Shown here one piece after another: positions 9,061 through 17,340 of a DNA stretch of 64,000 nucleotides. The translations under genes and the position numbers were made by a program. This DNA is from Microbacterium sp. MF43. GTDB taxonomy: Bacteria; Actinomycetota; Actinomycetes; Actinomycetales; Microbacteriaceae. The stretch spans positions 806,001-870,000 of the forward strand of contig NZ_JABBDY010000001.1 of assembly GCF_012847295.1 (NCBI RefSeq), written 5' to 3'. Position 1 is the stretch's first letter, and each line of letters opens with the position of its first letter. The notes under the pieces were generated by a model. That model saw only the letters and a program-made list of their open reading frames with translations, made no database searches and had not been told where the DNA came from.

Positions 9061-10305
9061 TCAGGCTCTGCCGGTGGCGGCACGCGTCCGACGCGAGATC
9101 GAGTCGACGATCACAGCGAGCACGAGCACGGCGCCCGTGATCATGAACTGCACGGAGGAGTCGAGGTTGAGCAGGGTCAGTCCCGACGAGATGGACTGGA
9201 TCACGAAGATCCCGAGCAGTGCCGAGAACGCCGTTCCGCGCCCGCCGAAGAGACTGGCGCCGCCGATCACCGCTGCCGCGATCGCATTGAGGTTCGTGTC
9301 GCCGGTCCCCGAGCTCTGGCTCGCGGACGCGAGCCGGGCGGCCGCCAGGATGCCGCCGACCGCGGCGAAGGTCGAGCACATCGCGAAGACTGACAGGTAG
9401 ATGCGGTCGACCCGGATGCCCGCGCGCCGCGCCGCCTCCACCGAGCCGCCCACGGCGTAGACCGCGCGACCCCAGCGCGTGCGCGTGAGGACGAGGTTCA
9501 TCACGACGATGAGCGCGAGGAAGAAGACGAACATCACGCCGACGCCCCGGTAGAGGTTCAGATACCACGTCGCGGCGAGGAGGAAGAGGAGGAGGGTCCC
9601 GCACCGCAGGCCGATCTCCAGGTTGCCCTGGCTGACCAGGTTGGCCGCTGCGCGGCGCCGTGCGCGGCGCAGCAGCACCCACGCGTACGCGCCGACCGAC
9701 GCGACGACGAGTCCGTACGCCGCCCACGGTGGCAGATACATGTCCTGAGCGAACTCGACGATCCAGGAGTCGAACGGCAGGCCGATCGTGCCGGTGTCGC
9801 CGAGCACCCACAGCTGCAGTCCGAGGAACCCGAGCAGGCCCGCCAGCGTGATGACGAAGCTCGGCAGCCCGAACCGCGTGTAGAGGAACCCGTACAGCAG
9901 CCCGACGAGGCACCCGGCGGCGACGGCCGCCACGAGCGCGAGAACCAGCGGCCAGTGCAGCTGCACGAACGTCACCGCCAGCACCGCCGCCGCGAGGCCC
10001 GACACCGACCCGACGGAGAGATCGATCTCGCCGAGCAGCAGGACGAGCACGACGCCGAGGGCGATCGTGCCGATCGCGGCGGACTGCATCGTCAGGTTGC
10101 TCAGGTTCTCGCTGGAGAGGAACACCGGGTTCAGCAGCTGGAAGATCAGCCAGATGACGGCGAGGCCGACCACGATGGGCGCGGCGCCCAGGTCGCCCCC
10201 TCGGATGCGGCTGAAGAGCGCGTCGACGGCGCTGCGGACGCCGGCGACGCTCAGCAGACGCTCGTCCTCAGGTGCATCGGCGAGGACGCGCTCGTCGCGG
10301 CTCAC
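9061..10305 (-). CDS. Second sugar ABC transporter permease, XylH/RbsC type
   Basis: This 414-residue integral membrane protein is a paralogue of the permease at 5539-6810, with the same GEIDLS hallmark (GEIDLSVGSVSG) and about ten helices. The start is the GTG at 10305, which overlaps the ATPase stop (GTGA); the longer in-frame reading to 10959 is only the shadow of that ATPase gene. It is the last gene of the ROK-SBP-ATPase-permease operon. Confidence 0.9.
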   Translation of the reverse strand: MSRDERVLADAPEDERLLSVAGVRSAVDALFSRIRGGDLGAAPIVVGLAVIWLIFQLLNPVFLSSENLSNLTMQSAAIGTIALGVVLVLLLGEIDLSVGSVSGLAAAVLAVTFVQLHWPLVLALVAAVAAGCLVGLLYGFLYTRFGLPSFVITLAGLLGFLGLQLWVLGDTGTIGLPFDSWIVEFAQDMYLPPWAAYGLVVASVGAYAWVLLRRARRRAAANLVSQGNLEIGLRCGTLLLFLLAATWYLNLYRGVGVMFVFFLALIVVMNLVLTRTRWGRAVYAVGGSVEAARRAGIRVDRIYLSVFAMCSTFAAVGGILAAARLASASQSSGTGDTNLNAIAAAVIGGASLFGGRGTAFSALLGIFVIQSISSGLTLLNLDSSVQFMITGAVLVLAVIVDSISRRTRAATGRA

Positions 10306-11261
10306 GGGCGACCGCCCTTCGGGTCGGTCGCCGGGCGCGACCGGCCCCGCGGCATGCGGATGATCTCGGCGTCGTGCTGCTCGGCCGGCGCGTCTTCGCC
10401 GGCGGCGGCCGAGGCATCCGTCGCCCCCGCCACTGCCGACGGGGCGGGCTGGGCGGGCGAACGCGGTGCCGGGCGCTCGGCCGCCCGGCGGGACGCGCTG
10501 TTGTCGGCGGCTCCCGTGATCGCCGCGATGAGCGTCTCGCTGGTGACGTCCGCGACGTTGTACACGCCGTTGTTGCGGCCCAGCCGCAGCACGACCACCC
10601 TGTCGGCGACCGCCATCACGTCGGCCATGTTGTGACTGATCAGGATCACTCCGTGCCCGCGCTCGCGCAGGCGCTCGATGAGGTTGAGCACTTCGGCCGT
10701 CTGGGCGACGCCGAGCGCGGCGGTGGGCTCGTCGAGGATGACCACGCGGGGGTCGCCGATCAGCGACCGCGCGATCGCGACGGTCTGGCGCTGGCCGCCG
10801 GAGAGCGAAGCGACCGGCACGCGCACGGAGGGGATCTTGGCGGAGAGCTCGCGCAGGAGCGTCCAGGTGCGCTGCTCCATGTCGACCTCGTCGAGCCCCA
10901 TGCCGTCGCGCAGCTCGCGGCCGAGCCACAGGTTCGCCACGACATCGAGGTTGTCGCACAGGGCGAGGTCCTGGAACACGGTCGCGATCCCGAGCTCCTG
11001 GGCATCGGCAGGGCTCGGGATCACCACGACGTCGCCGTCGAACTCGATCGTGCCCGCATCGGGCTCGTGGACGCCCGCGAGCACCTTCACCAGCGTCGAC
11101 TTGCCGGCGCCGTTGTCACCGACCAGGGCCACGACCTCGCCTTCGTTGACCCAGAAGTCGACGTCGGTGAGCGCCTTGACGGCGCCGAAGTGCTTGCCGA
11201 TCCCGCGCATGGTGAGCACCCGTTCGCGCGATCGCCCCGCCCGTGGCTGTGTCATCGACAT
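10302..11261 (-). CDS. Second sugar ABC transporter ATP-binding protein
   Basis: The protein has 319 residues, with one cassette in the first 250: Walker A GDNGAGKST, signature ASLSGGQRQ, Walker B with VVILDEPTAALG. It closely parallels the ATPase at 6807-7616, so the two systems arose by duplication. A Pro/Ala-rich tail of about 65 residues, absent from the paralogue, follows the cassette and may be unstructured. It starts 32 bases after the binding-protein gene; GGAGGG sits upstream at long spacing. Confidence 0.9.
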   Translation of the reverse strand: MSMTQPRAGRSRERVLTMRGIGKHFGAVKALTDVDFWVNEGEVVALVGDNGAGKSTLVKVLAGVHEPDAGTIEFDGDVVVIPSPADAQELGIATVFQDLALCDNLDVVANLWLGRELRDGMGLDEVDMEQRTWTLLRELSAKIPSVRVPVASLSGGQRQTVAIARSLIGDPRVVILDEPTAALGVAQTAEVLNLIERLRERGHGVILISHNMADVMAVADRVVVLRLGRNNGVYNVADVTSETLIAAITGAADNSASRRAAERPAPRSPAQPAPSAVAGATDASAAAGEDAPAEQHDAEIIRMPRGRSRPATDPKGGRP

Positions 11262-11293
11262 CCGGTCATGCCCTCCTGCCCAAGCTCAGGACC

Positions 11294-12391
11294 CTACTCG
11301 ATGCCCGCCGCCGCGCACGCATCGGCGTACTGGGGCGTGCAGATGTCGTCGACCGTCCAGAAGCCGTCGGCGACGACGGTCTCGACGATGTTGTCGACGG
11401 TCACGGTGACGGGCTCGAGAAGCGTGGTCGGAACGCCGTCGATCTTCATCGGGGCGGTCACCTCCTCGCCGTGCAGGAGCGCGACGGCGACCTCGGCCGC
11501 CAGTTCTGCCTGCGGCTTGATGGCCTTGTAGACCGTCATGTGCTGGTCGCCCGTGACGATCCGCTGCAGCGCCGTCAGCTCGGCATCCTGGCCCGTCACG
11601 ATGGGGAAGGGGTCGACGTCCGCCGTCTTCAGCGCCGCGACCGCGCCTCCTGCCGTGCCGTCGTTGGCCGCGTAGACCCCCGCGATCTCGTCGCCGTACT
11701 GCGCGATCTGGCCGGCCACCCAGTCCTGGGCCTTGTCGGGGCTCCAGTCGGGAGTGTCGTACTCGGCGAGCACCTGCAGGCCGCTCTCGTCGATGACCGA
11801 GTGGGCACCCCGGCGGAAGAGCGCCGCGTTGCTGTCGGTGGGGGAGCCGTTCACCATGAGGATGCCGGTGCCTTCACCCGCTGCCTCGACGGCCTCGACG
11901 AACGCCGTCGCCTGCAGCACCCCGACCTTCTCGTTGTCGAACGAGATGTAGTACGCCAGGTCGCCCCCGGCGATGAGGCGGTCGTACGACACCACCGGCA
12001 CGCCCTTGGCGTTGGCCGACCGGACGATGCTCACCGCCGCGTTCGCGTCCACGGGGTCGAGCACGAGCACCCCGGCTCCGGCGGCGAGTGCCGACTCGGC
12101 CTGCTGCTGCTGCTTCGCGGCATCCTGGTCGGCGTTGGCGTAGAGCACGTCGTAATCGCCCAGCTCGGCCACGCGCGCTTCGAAGAACGGCCGGTCGAAC
12201 GTCTCGTACCGCGCCGTCTTCGCCTCGGGGAGGAGGAGCGCGATCGCTCCCGATCCATCGCTCACCGACGGACTCGGAGCGGGCGAGGTGCAGCCGGCGG
12301 CCGATCCGGCCACCACCACGGCGAGGACCGCGGCCGCCGCGCGCCCGAGCGCCTTCCTCAGAACCTCGCGTCCTGATCTCGACATCGCCAT
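11294..12391 (-). CDS. Second sugar-binding lipoprotein, XylF-like
   Basis: This 365-residue lipoprotein has a signal peptide with the lipobox SAAGC (Cys34). It carries the XylF-like phrase VPVVSYDRLI followed by YYISFDNEKVG, so the ligand is probably xylose or a similar sugar. It is clearly related to, but diverged from, the protein at 7700-8785. The gene starts only 3 bases after the ROK stop codon, so it is likely translationally coupled to the regulator. M3 (12385) is an alternative start. Confidence 0.9.
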   Translation of the reverse strand: MAMSRSGREVLRKALGRAAAAVLAVVVAGSAAGCTSPAPSPSVSDGSGAIALLLPEAKTARYETFDRPFFEARVAELGDYDVLYANADQDAAKQQQQAESALAAGAGVLVLDPVDANAAVSIVRSANAKGVPVVSYDRLIAGGDLAYYISFDNEKVGVLQATAFVEAVEAAGEGTGILMVNGSPTDSNAALFRRGAHSVIDESGLQVLAEYDTPDWSPDKAQDWVAGQIAQYGDEIAGVYAANDGTAGGAVAALKTADVDPFPIVTGQDAELTALQRIVTGDQHMTVYKAIKPQAELAAEVAVALLHGEEVTAPMKIDGVPTTLLEPVTVTVDNIVETVVADGFWTVDDICTPQYADACAAAGIE

Positions 12392-12394
12392 GGG

Positions 12395-13582
12395 CTACGC
12401 CGTGTGGGGGAGTGCTTGCGCGTCCACCGTCACATGGTCGAGCGCGATCGCGATCGCCCCGCGCGTCTCGGCCCATTCGCCGAAGGACGCGCCGACGATC
12501 TCGGGCAGCCCGCCCGCCGACGGGAGCGCGCTGCGCTCGAGCGAGTGCCGCATCGGCGCCATCAGGATCTCGCCCGCCTGCGCCAGGTCGCCTCCGACGA
12601 CGATGAGCTCCGGGTCGAAGAGGTTGCACAGGCTCGCCGCCGCGATGCCGATGTGGCGGCCGGCGTCGGCGATCACGCGGCGGGAGCTGCCGTCGCCGGC
12701 TTCGGCGGCCTGGAGCAGATCGCCGAGCCGCTGCATCCCCTCGCTCGGCGGGAAGAGGGACAGCAGCGCCGGTCCGCCTGCGTAGGTCTCGAGACATCCG
12801 CGGTTGCTGCACCGGCAGATCGGCCCGTTCTCGTCGATCGTGACGTGCCCGATCTGTCCGGCCTTGCCGTTGACACCGCGGAACAGGTCGCCGCCGACGA
12901 TCAGGCCCGCGCTGATGGTGTGGCCGACGCGGATGAACACCGACGACGACGCCTCGCGTCCGCTGCCCTCACGCGCCTCGGCGAGTCCGCCGAGATTGGC
13001 CTCGCTGTCGACGTAGACGGGACGCCCGATGCGCGCGGCCAGGCTCTCGGCGACGTCGACGCCCTCCCAGCCGCGCAGCAGGCCCGGCGTCGACACCATG
13101 CCCGTGCGCGGGTCGATCGGGGCGGGCAGGGCGAGGCCCACGGCGAGGAGGTCCGACAGCGACCCGCCGAGCGACTCCATCATGTCGCCGAGCAGCAGGC
13201 TCAGCCGGTCGAGCTCGGCATCGTGGCGGTGGTCGAGCGCCAGCGGAAGCGACGACTGCGTCACCACGGCGCGCGCCGTGTCGGCGATCGCGATGTGCAG
13301 CTGGCGTGAGCTGAAGTGCACGCCCGCGACGAGACCGAGCTGGCGCGCGAGCGAGACGAGCGTGGCGCGGCGGCCGCTGCGCGACGTGAACGAGGTGTGC
13401 AGGATGCCCGAGGCGGTGAGCTCCTTGACGATGTTCGACACCGTCGCGGGGGACAGTCCCGTGCTCCCGGCCAGCTCGACCTGCGTGAGGCGGCCGTGGC
13501 GCTTCAGGGAGTCGACGAGGCGCGCACGATTGGCCTCGCGAAGCGAGGTCTGAGAACCCGGCGGGGGGTTACGGCGTGCCAC
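12395..13582 (-). CDS. ROK-family transcriptional regulator
   Basis: This 395-residue protein probably represses the sugar-uptake operons until sugar binds. It has an N-terminal winged helix (about 15-65: LTQVELAGSTGLSPATVSNI) and a ROK sugar-binding domain with the zinc motif CRCSNRGCLE. I placed the start at the GTG at 13582 because TACAGT (13589-13594) stands exactly six bases upstream, the leaderless spacing used by many genes here. The GTG two codons earlier (13588) abuts the -10 box directly. XylR-type ROK regulators next to xylose transporters are common. It heads the second ABC operon. Confidence 0.9.
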   Translation of the reverse strand: MARRNPPPGSQTSLREANRARLVDSLKRHGRLTQVELAGSTGLSPATVSNIVKELTASGILHTSFTSRSGRRATLVSLARQLGLVAGVHFSSRQLHIAIADTARAVVTQSSLPLALDHRHDAELDRLSLLLGDMMESLGGSLSDLLAVGLALPAPIDPRTGMVSTPGLLRGWEGVDVAESLAARIGRPVYVDSEANLGGLAEAREGSGREASSSVFIRVGHTISAGLIVGGDLFRGVNGKAGQIGHVTIDENGPICRCSNRGCLETYAGGPALLSLFPPSEGMQRLGDLLQAAEAGDGSSRRVIADAGRHIGIAAASLCNLFDPELIVVGGDLAQAGEILMAPMRHSLERSALPSAGGLPEIVGASFGEWAETRGAIAIALDHVTVDAQALPHTA

Positions 13583-13588
13583 GCTCAC

Positions 13589-13594
13589 ACTGTA
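13589..13594 (-). promoter_or_regulatory. Leaderless -10 box of the ROK operon, with inverted repeat upstream
   Basis: On the minus strand TACAGT is followed after six bases by GTG (13582). Upstream, TTTCCCAG (13607-13614) and CTGGGAAA (13637-13644) form an 8-bp inverted repeat over the expected -35 region, a plausible autoregulatory site. Confidence 0.5.
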
Positions 13595-13649
13595 CCGGAC
13601 GAGCGATTTCCCAGATGGGGAGCGGCTTCGCGGGTGCTGGGAAAGGGCA

Positions 13650-13691
13650 GGGCGGATGCCGCGGCCCGGCGTCGGGTCGCAGCATCCGCCC
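13650..13691 (-). terminator. Hairpin terminator after the MHS symporter gene
   Basis: GGGCGGATGC and GCATCCGCCC (10 bp perfect) begin 6 bases past the stop codon of the symporter gene on the minus strand. Confidence 0.6.
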
Positions 13692-13697
13692 TCATGA

Positions 13698-15071
13698 TCA
13701 CGCGGTGGCGCGGACAGTGCCGACCTGGGCCGCGAGTCGCTCCTCGTCGACCCGATCCAGGTCGTGCAGCGACGATCCCTTGGTCTCGCGCATCGAGATC
13801 ACCGCGATGAGGGTGATGGCGGCGGCGATGGCGAGGTAGATCGCCACCGGGATCCACGTGCCGTACTCCCGCAGCAGTGCCGTGGCGATGATGGGTGCGA
13901 GCGAGCCGGCCACGATGGAGGTCACCTGGTAGCCGAGCGAGACGCCTGAATAGCGCATGCGCGTCGGGAACATCTCCGACATGATCGCCGGCTGCGGCGC
14001 GTACATGAACGCGTGGATGAACAGACCGAGCGAGATCGCCAGGATGATGATGCCCGGCTCGCGGGTGTCGAACATCGGGAAGGCGATGAAGCCCCACACC
14101 GCCGCGAGCACCGTGCCGATGAAGTACACCGGCTTGCGTCCGACGCGGTCGGCGAGCCCGCCGATGAGCGGGATGACGATCATGTGCACGATGTGCGCGA
14201 CCACGAGCCACGACAGGATCGCGGCGGTGTCCATCTCGAGCGCCGTGCTCAGGTAGACGATCGAGAAGGTCACCACGAGGTAGTACATGATGTTCTCGGC
14301 GAAGCGGAGGCCCATCGCCGTGACGACGCCGCGCGGGTAGCGCTTGATGACCTCGAGCACGCCGTAGCGCATGTGCTCCTGCGCCTCGACCTGCTTCTGA
14401 GCTTCGATGAAGATCGGCGCGTCGGTGACGCGGGTGCGCACGTAGTAGCCGATCGCCACGATGACGACCGACAGCCAGAAGGCGACGCGCCAGCCCCACG
14501 AGAGGAACGCCTCGTCCGAGAGCGTCGTACGCAGGACGAGCAGCACGACCGTCGCGATGAGGTTGCCGATCGGCACGGCGGCCTGGGGGAACGATGCCCA
14601 GAAGCCGCGGCGGGCGTCGGGAGAGTGCTCCGCCACGAGGAGCACGCCTCCGCCCCACTCGCCGCCGACCGCGAAGCCCTGCGCGAAGCGCAGGAGGACG
14701 AGCAGGATGGGCGCCAGGTAGCCGATCTGGTCGAAGGTCGGCAGGCATCCCATCAGGAACGTGGCCACGCCGACGAGGATGATCGCGACCTGGAGCAGCT
14801 TCTTGCGGCCGTACTTGTCGCCGAAGTGGCCGAAGACGATGCCGCCCAGGGGACGCGCGACGAAGCCGACCGCGTACGTCACGAAGGCTGCGATGATCGG
14901 CGCCAGCGGATCCTCCGACGGCGGGAACATGATCAGGTTGAACACCAGGGTCGCCGCGGTGGCGTAGAGGAAGAACTCGTACCATTCCACGACCGTGCCG
15001 GCCATCGAGGCCGTGACGACCCGGCGGAGGGTCGACTGCTGCTGGGAACCGGATGCTGAGGCTGACGCCAT
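13698..15071 (-). CDS. MFS transporter, metabolite:H+ symporter (MHS) family
   Basis: This 457-residue membrane protein has about 12 helices. The opening GTVVEWYEFFLY, the loop GGIVFGHFGDKYGRKK and RFAQGFAVGGEWGGGVLL place it in the MHS branch (ShiA, ProP, KgtP), which imports organic acids or zwitterions with protons; the substrate cannot be told. I chose the ATG at 15071 because a strong GAGGAGGT site precedes it; the in-frame ATG at 15128 has none. It is monocistronic, with its own promoter and terminator. Confidence 0.88.
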   Translation of the reverse strand: MASASASGSQQQSTLRRVVTASMAGTVVEWYEFFLYATAATLVFNLIMFPPSEDPLAPIIAAFVTYAVGFVARPLGGIVFGHFGDKYGRKKLLQVAIILVGVATFLMGCLPTFDQIGYLAPILLVLLRFAQGFAVGGEWGGGVLLVAEHSPDARRGFWASFPQAAVPIGNLIATVVLLVLRTTLSDEAFLSWGWRVAFWLSVVIVAIGYYVRTRVTDAPIFIEAQKQVEAQEHMRYGVLEVIKRYPRGVVTAMGLRFAENIMYYLVVTFSIVYLSTALEMDTAAILSWLVVAHIVHMIVIPLIGGLADRVGRKPVYFIGTVLAAVWGFIAFPMFDTREPGIIILAISLGLFIHAFMYAPQPAIMSEMFPTRMRYSGVSLGYQVTSIVAGSLAPIIATALLREYGTWIPVAIYLAIAAAITLIAVISMRETKGSSLHDLDRVDEERLAAQVGTVRATA

Positions 15072-15126
15072 GCGCTGATACCTCCTCGTAGAGCGCGGGG
15101 AAGCGACGGATCTGTCGCTCCGACGC

Positions 15127-15176
15127 ACGTTACCTGACGGGGGATTCAGGTTTCAAGCCGAGGGGGTGAGAATCCC
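15127..15176 (-). promoter_or_regulatory. Promoter and candidate operator of the MHS symporter
   Basis: On the minus strand TTGAAA (15151-15156) and TAACGT (15127-15132) are 18 bases apart. GGGATTC (15141-15147) and GAATCCC (15170-15176) form an inverted repeat that brackets the -35 box, where a regulator could act. Confidence 0.45.
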
Positions 15177-15259
15177 TTCACGTGCGATGAGCATCGGAGC
15201 GATCTCGCTCGAGCGCATGACCGTGCCGTCGACGCGTGCTTCGCGCGGCGCATCCCCGA

Positions 15260-15284
15260 CGCCGGCGAGGGCCCCTCGCCGGCG
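15260..15284 (-). terminator. Hairpin terminator after the NYN gene
   Basis: An 11-bp perfect stem (CGCCGGCGAGG with CCTCGCCGGCG) has a 3-base loop, 10 bases past the NYN stop codon. The remainder of 15072-15294 is the symporter promoter region. Confidence 0.65.
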
Positions 15285-15294
15285 CGGACACGGT

Positions 15295-16158
15295 TCAGCG
15301 CCGATCGGCGGCGAGCCGGATGAGCACGATGTTGCCCGACTCATCGACCTCGGCGACGGTGGGGTGCGCCTTGACGAACTCCGAGAAGCTCTTGTGCCCG
15401 AGCGCCTTCTCGGAGAACGACGGGTCGAGCCGCTTGATGAGGCTCTTCACTGCCGACGCGTGCTGCCACTCGACGTCCTCTTTGTCGCTCTCGAGGCGCA
15501 GCGCGCGGTCGAGGAGCGCTTCGGCGGGGTCGGCGGCCGCGTTCTTCGCGCGCCGCCGCGTGGGCGCCGTCTCTTTGCGGGCCTCGACCGTGGCGGCGAC
15601 GCCGGGAAGCGCGTCGTACGAGTCGAACTGATCGCAGGCCGCCGCCAGCGACTTGGCGGTGGAGCCGGCCACCCCCACCCCCACGACGAAGCGGCCGAGG
15701 CGCTTGCAGCGCTGCGCGAGCGGCACGTAGTCGGAGTCGCCGGCGACGATCACCACGTGGGTCAGGTCGGGCAGGCGGAACATGTCCTCGACCGCGTCGA
15801 CGGCGAGGCGGATGTCGGCGCCGTTCTTGGCGTACGCCGCCGCGGGGAAGAGCTGCACGAGGTCGACGGCACGGGCGACGAGCTGCGAGCGGTACACCGC
15901 GTTCACCGGAGACGACCAGTCGGCGTAGGCGCGGGTGAGCACGAGCGTGCCGAACGAGGCGGCGTAGTCGATGATCGCGCCGACATCGATCGTGGCCGCG
16001 GTGAGGCGGTCGGCGATCTCGGGATCCGACGGGTCGGCGATGATCTTCTGCCGATCGCGGGAGTACGAGTTCTTGCCATGGACGCGGTCGTACCAGGACA
16101 TGACGATGTTGTCGAAGTCCAGGTACACCGCGACGCGCGAGTTCTGCAGGTCGGCCAC
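15295..16158 (-). CDS. NYN-domain protein with C-terminal OST-HTH/LOTUS domain
   Basis: This 287-residue protein has an N-terminal NYN (PIN-like) domain with the acidic pattern LDFDN (13-17), D115, D121 and GDSD (140-143), expected to bind metal and possibly cleave RNA. A Lys/Arg-rich linker (about 190-210) leads to a LOTUS-like domain (about 214-283), which binds RNA. The combination matches LabA/DUF88-type proteins. The GTG start at 16158 has GAGGAG upstream and lies 1 base after the oxidoreductase stop, so the two are co-transcribed. The RNA target is unknown. Confidence 0.85.
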   Translation of the reverse strand: MADLQNSRVAVYLDFDNIVMSWYDRVHGKNSYSRDRQKIIADPSDPEIADRLTAATIDVGAIIDYAASFGTLVLTRAYADWSSPVNAVYRSQLVARAVDLVQLFPAAAYAKNGADIRLAVDAVEDMFRLPDLTHVVIVAGDSDYVPLAQRCKRLGRFVVGVGVAGSTAKSLAAACDQFDSYDALPGVAATVEARKETAPTRRRAKNAAADPAEALLDRALRLESDKEDVEWQHASAVKSLIKRLDPSFSEKALGHKSFSEFVKAHPTVAEVDESGNIVLIRLAADRR

Positions 16159-16159
16159 C

Positions 16160-17158
16160 TCACTCCTCCCCGGGGTAGCGCACGCCGATGAGCTGGCGGA
16201 TCTCGTCCATCGTCTCCATGATCGCCACCGTCTCGTCGATCGGCAGCAGCTCGCTGTCGGTGCGGCCCGCCGCCACGTACTGCTCGGCCGCCAGCGCCTG
16301 GAACTGCATGCCCCGGCCCTGGATGTCGGACGCGTACTTCTCGAGCACCGTGCCGTCGGCGGTCACCACGCGCAGCGACGAGGCGTTGTACCAGACGCGG
16401 TCGATGTCGATCCTCGCGTCGGTTCCGATGACGTGCGCCGTATTCGGTCCCGCCGCGCGCGAGGCGGAGAGCGAGGTCGACAGGGCGCCCGACGCGTGCG
16501 ACATCACCGTGGCGATCTCGGTGTCGGCGCCGGTCTCGCCCAGACGGGCCGAGGCGGTGATCGCGAGCGGCTCGCCGAGGATGTCCCACGCGAACGAGAT
16601 CGGGTAGATGCCGAGGTCGAGCAGGGCGCCGCCTCCGAGCTCGAGGGCGTTGAGCCGGTGCGCCGGGTCGGATGAGATGAGCTGGGTGTGGTCGGCCATG
16701 AGCGCCCGGATCTCCCCGAGCGTGCCGGCCTCCACGATCTCGCGGACCCGCGCCATGTGCGGCAGGTAGCGGGTCCACATGGCCTCCATCGCGAGGAGCC
16801 CGCGCTCGGCGGCGACATCGCGGACGCGCGCCGCCTCGGCGCCGGTGAGGGTGAAGGGCTTCTCGACGAGGACGTGCTTGCCGTGCTCGAGCGCCAGGAC
16901 CGCCTGCTCGGCGTGGAACGGATGCGGCGTCGCGATGTAGACGATGTCGACCCCGGGGTCGGACACGAGCTGCTCGTACGACCCGTGGGGCCGCGCGACG
17001 TCGAACTCGGCGGCGAACGCCGACGCAGACTCGCTGCTGCGCGAACCGACGGCGACGATGTCGAGGCCGGCGATGCGCAGATCGCGCGCGAAGGCGCGGG
17101 CGATCCCGCCCGGACCGAGGATGCCCCAGCGCAGGCCGGGCGAGGAAGGAGGGGTCAT
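16160..17158 (-). CDS. Gfo/Idh/MocA-family oxidoreductase
   Basis: This 332-residue NAD(P)-dependent dehydrogenase probably acts on a sugar, inositol or trans-dihydrodiol. The Rossmann fold opens with GILGPGGIARAF; EKPF marks the family's catalytic lysine segment, followed by the C-terminal alpha/beta domain. The exact substrate cannot be read from sequence. TACGCT lies seven bases before the ATG (17166-17171), a near-leaderless promoter. It is the first gene of a two-gene unit with the NYN gene. Confidence 0.88.
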   Translation of the reverse strand: MTPPSSPGLRWGILGPGGIARAFARDLRIAGLDIVAVGSRSSESASAFAAEFDVARPHGSYEQLVSDPGVDIVYIATPHPFHAEQAVLALEHGKHVLVEKPFTLTGAEAARVRDVAAERGLLAMEAMWTRYLPHMARVREIVEAGTLGEIRALMADHTQLISSDPAHRLNALELGGGALLDLGIYPISFAWDILGEPLAITASARLGETGADTEIATVMSHASGALSTSLSASRAAGPNTAHVIGTDARIDIDRVWYNASSLRVVTADGTVLEKYASDIQGRGMQFQALAAEQYVAAGRTDSELLPIDETVAIMETMDEIRQLIGVRYPGEE

Positions 17159-17214
17159 GTCCCCGAGCGTACCGAGCGGGGCCCCGCGCCGCGCGCCCGG
17201 CAGCAGATCGGGCC

Positions 17215-17340
17215 CCGTTCCGAGATCGGGCTCGCGTCAGCGCGCGCCGGCCTCGGCCAACTCGGGCTCCGCGGGCGCCGTTCCGAGATCGGGCTCGCGT
17301 CAGCGCGCGCCGGCCTCGGCCAACTCGGGCTCCGCGGGCG
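17215..17340. repeat. Perfect 63-bp tandem duplication at the 3' end of metY
   Basis: Bases 17215-17277 and 17278-17340 are identical, and the first three bases of the unit recur after the second copy. In the direction of metY the first copy encodes the last codons and the stop (17300-17302); the other copy lies beyond the stop, so the protein is unchanged. Confidence 0.95.

Noticed and set aside
9061-10959. A 632-residue fusion of ATPase remnant and permease
   Set aside because: The first 218 residues are antisense-like shadow of the ATPase gene in another frame. The permease starts at the GTG overlapping the ATPase stop.
17215-17340. The 63-bp repeat as a rho-independent terminator
   Set aside because: It is a direct, not inverted, repeat and contains coding sequence and the stop codon of metY.
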